A stretch of 64,000 nt of DNA from NCBI GenBank assembly GCA_030645915.1, contig JAUSNO010000028.1:62001-126000 (forward strand). Direction: 5' to 3'. A model generated the notes under the pieces. That model had not been told where the DNA came from and searched no databases. It saw only the letters and a program-made list of their open reading frames with translations. Source of the DNA: Undibacterium sp. (lineage in GTDB: Bacteria > Pseudomonadota > Gammaproteobacteria > Burkholderiales > Burkholderiaceae_D). Of the stretch, positions 63,663-64,000 are shown piece after piece. The position numbers and the translations under genes are program-made. Numbering within the stretch: position 1 is the stretch's first letter; the number at the start of each line of letters is the position of its first letter.

Positions 63663-64000
63663 ATGAAGCCAGTCCGCCTTCCCGCCGCTGCAACCAATGC
63701 ACTCCCGCGCTGGAGCATTCTTGCTTTATGCATGCTCTACATCCTGCCTGGTCTGATCGGCCGTGATCCCTGGAAAGGCGAAAATGACGCCGCCAGTTTT
63801 GGCATCATGTGGACAATGGCGCATGGCAACCTGAACGACTGGCTCTGGCCACATATTGTTGGCATGCCCATGCCGGAAGAAGGCCCCTTGGCATTCTGGT
63901 GCGGTGCGCTCTGCATCAAATTATTCGGCTGGTTGCTCGGCGACCCCATGGCGGCACGCCTGTCAACCGGATTTTTTTTCATACTGGGCGCGGTATCGGT
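63663..64000 (+). CDS. Membrane glycosyltransferase (ArnT/GT39-like), truncated by window end
   Basis: Only the first 112 codons are in the window and no stop is reached. The start is the ATG at 63663. Two hydrophobic segments are visible (WSILALCMLYILPGLIG and the late RLSTGFFFILGAVS). Between them is an acidic motif (GRDPWKGENDAASFGI) of the kind found in the first periplasmic loop of ArnT/PMT-like transferases, where Asp-Glu residues form the active site. This suggests a polyprenyl-linked sugar transferase of family GT39 type. The assignment rests on a short N-terminal part. Confidence 0.65.
   Translation, partial: MKPVRLPAAATNALPRWSILALCMLYILPGLIGRDPWKGENDAASFGIMWTMAHGNLNDWLWPHIVGMPMPEEGPLAFWCGALCIKLFGWLLGDPMAARLSTGFFFILGAVS

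Overview
The window is an ordinary-looking chromosomal segment of a betaproteobacterium. The best fit is Burkholderiales, family Oxalobacteraceae (Undibacterium/Herminiimonas/Janthinobacterium type). This is inferred from recognised protein families, gene order (holC followed by a DUF2486-like gene, the ZapB-like gene, zapA and 6S RNA) and a pyruvate dehydrogenase operon whose E3 carries its own lipoyl domain. No rRNA, tRNA, CRISPR array, phage or intact transposase was seen.

Layout: 1-4841 holds the 3' part of an aldehyde dehydrogenase gene with its DUF779 partner, orn, and a tight M48 protease / pterin dehydratase / rsgA cluster. 4842-9460 is the most accessory-looking part. It contains a 176-bp MITE-like element, a palindromic repeat, a pilin-like protein, a displaced second copy of the rsgA 3' end, a MarR/tautomerase pair with look-alike operators, and a hipBA toxin-antitoxin pair preceded by three identical palindromes spaced exactly 49 bp apart. 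9460-25814 carries a TPR protein, a Crp/Fnr regulator, a tricorn-like protease, a DUF2189 membrane protein, a PilJ-type sensor domain, a ROK kinase, a diguanylate cyclase, an RNase H-like protein, an EAL-HDOD protein, a stand-alone ftsH and a methyltransferase resembling protein arginine methyltransferases.

25939-31851 is the aceE-aceF-lpdA operon (minus strand). 32314-36724 is folD, prlC, a DUF4124/glutaredoxin-like protein, holC and a DUF2486-like gene. 36869-45669 holds dadA with an Lrp-type regulator, a branched-chain amino acid binding protein, a cytochrome c, LysR-lgt, enoyl-CoA hydratase, malonyl-CoA synthetase and an EVE protein. 45881-53597 holds 6S RNA with its terminator, zapA and a ZapB-like gene, an AddA/AddB-type helicase-nuclease pair, and trxA. 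Next come rho, a tripartite RND efflux operon with a divergent AcrR-type repressor and an AcrR-like operator, a TonB-C domain protein, type B ribosomal protein L31, and the start of a membrane glycosyltransferase running off the window.

The most striking unexplained feature is a dispersed family of about 70-100 bp palindromic repeats. At least nine full or partial copies lie between genes. Their arms share a core near GCACTATCCATGCGGGTT, and the best copy (45720-45791) has perfect 21-bp arms. Second is the rsgA 3'-end duplication, which looks like a gene-end integration scar. Third is the evenly phased hipBA operator array. Apart from these the region is mostly housekeeping, and no complete novel multi-gene system could be demonstrated.
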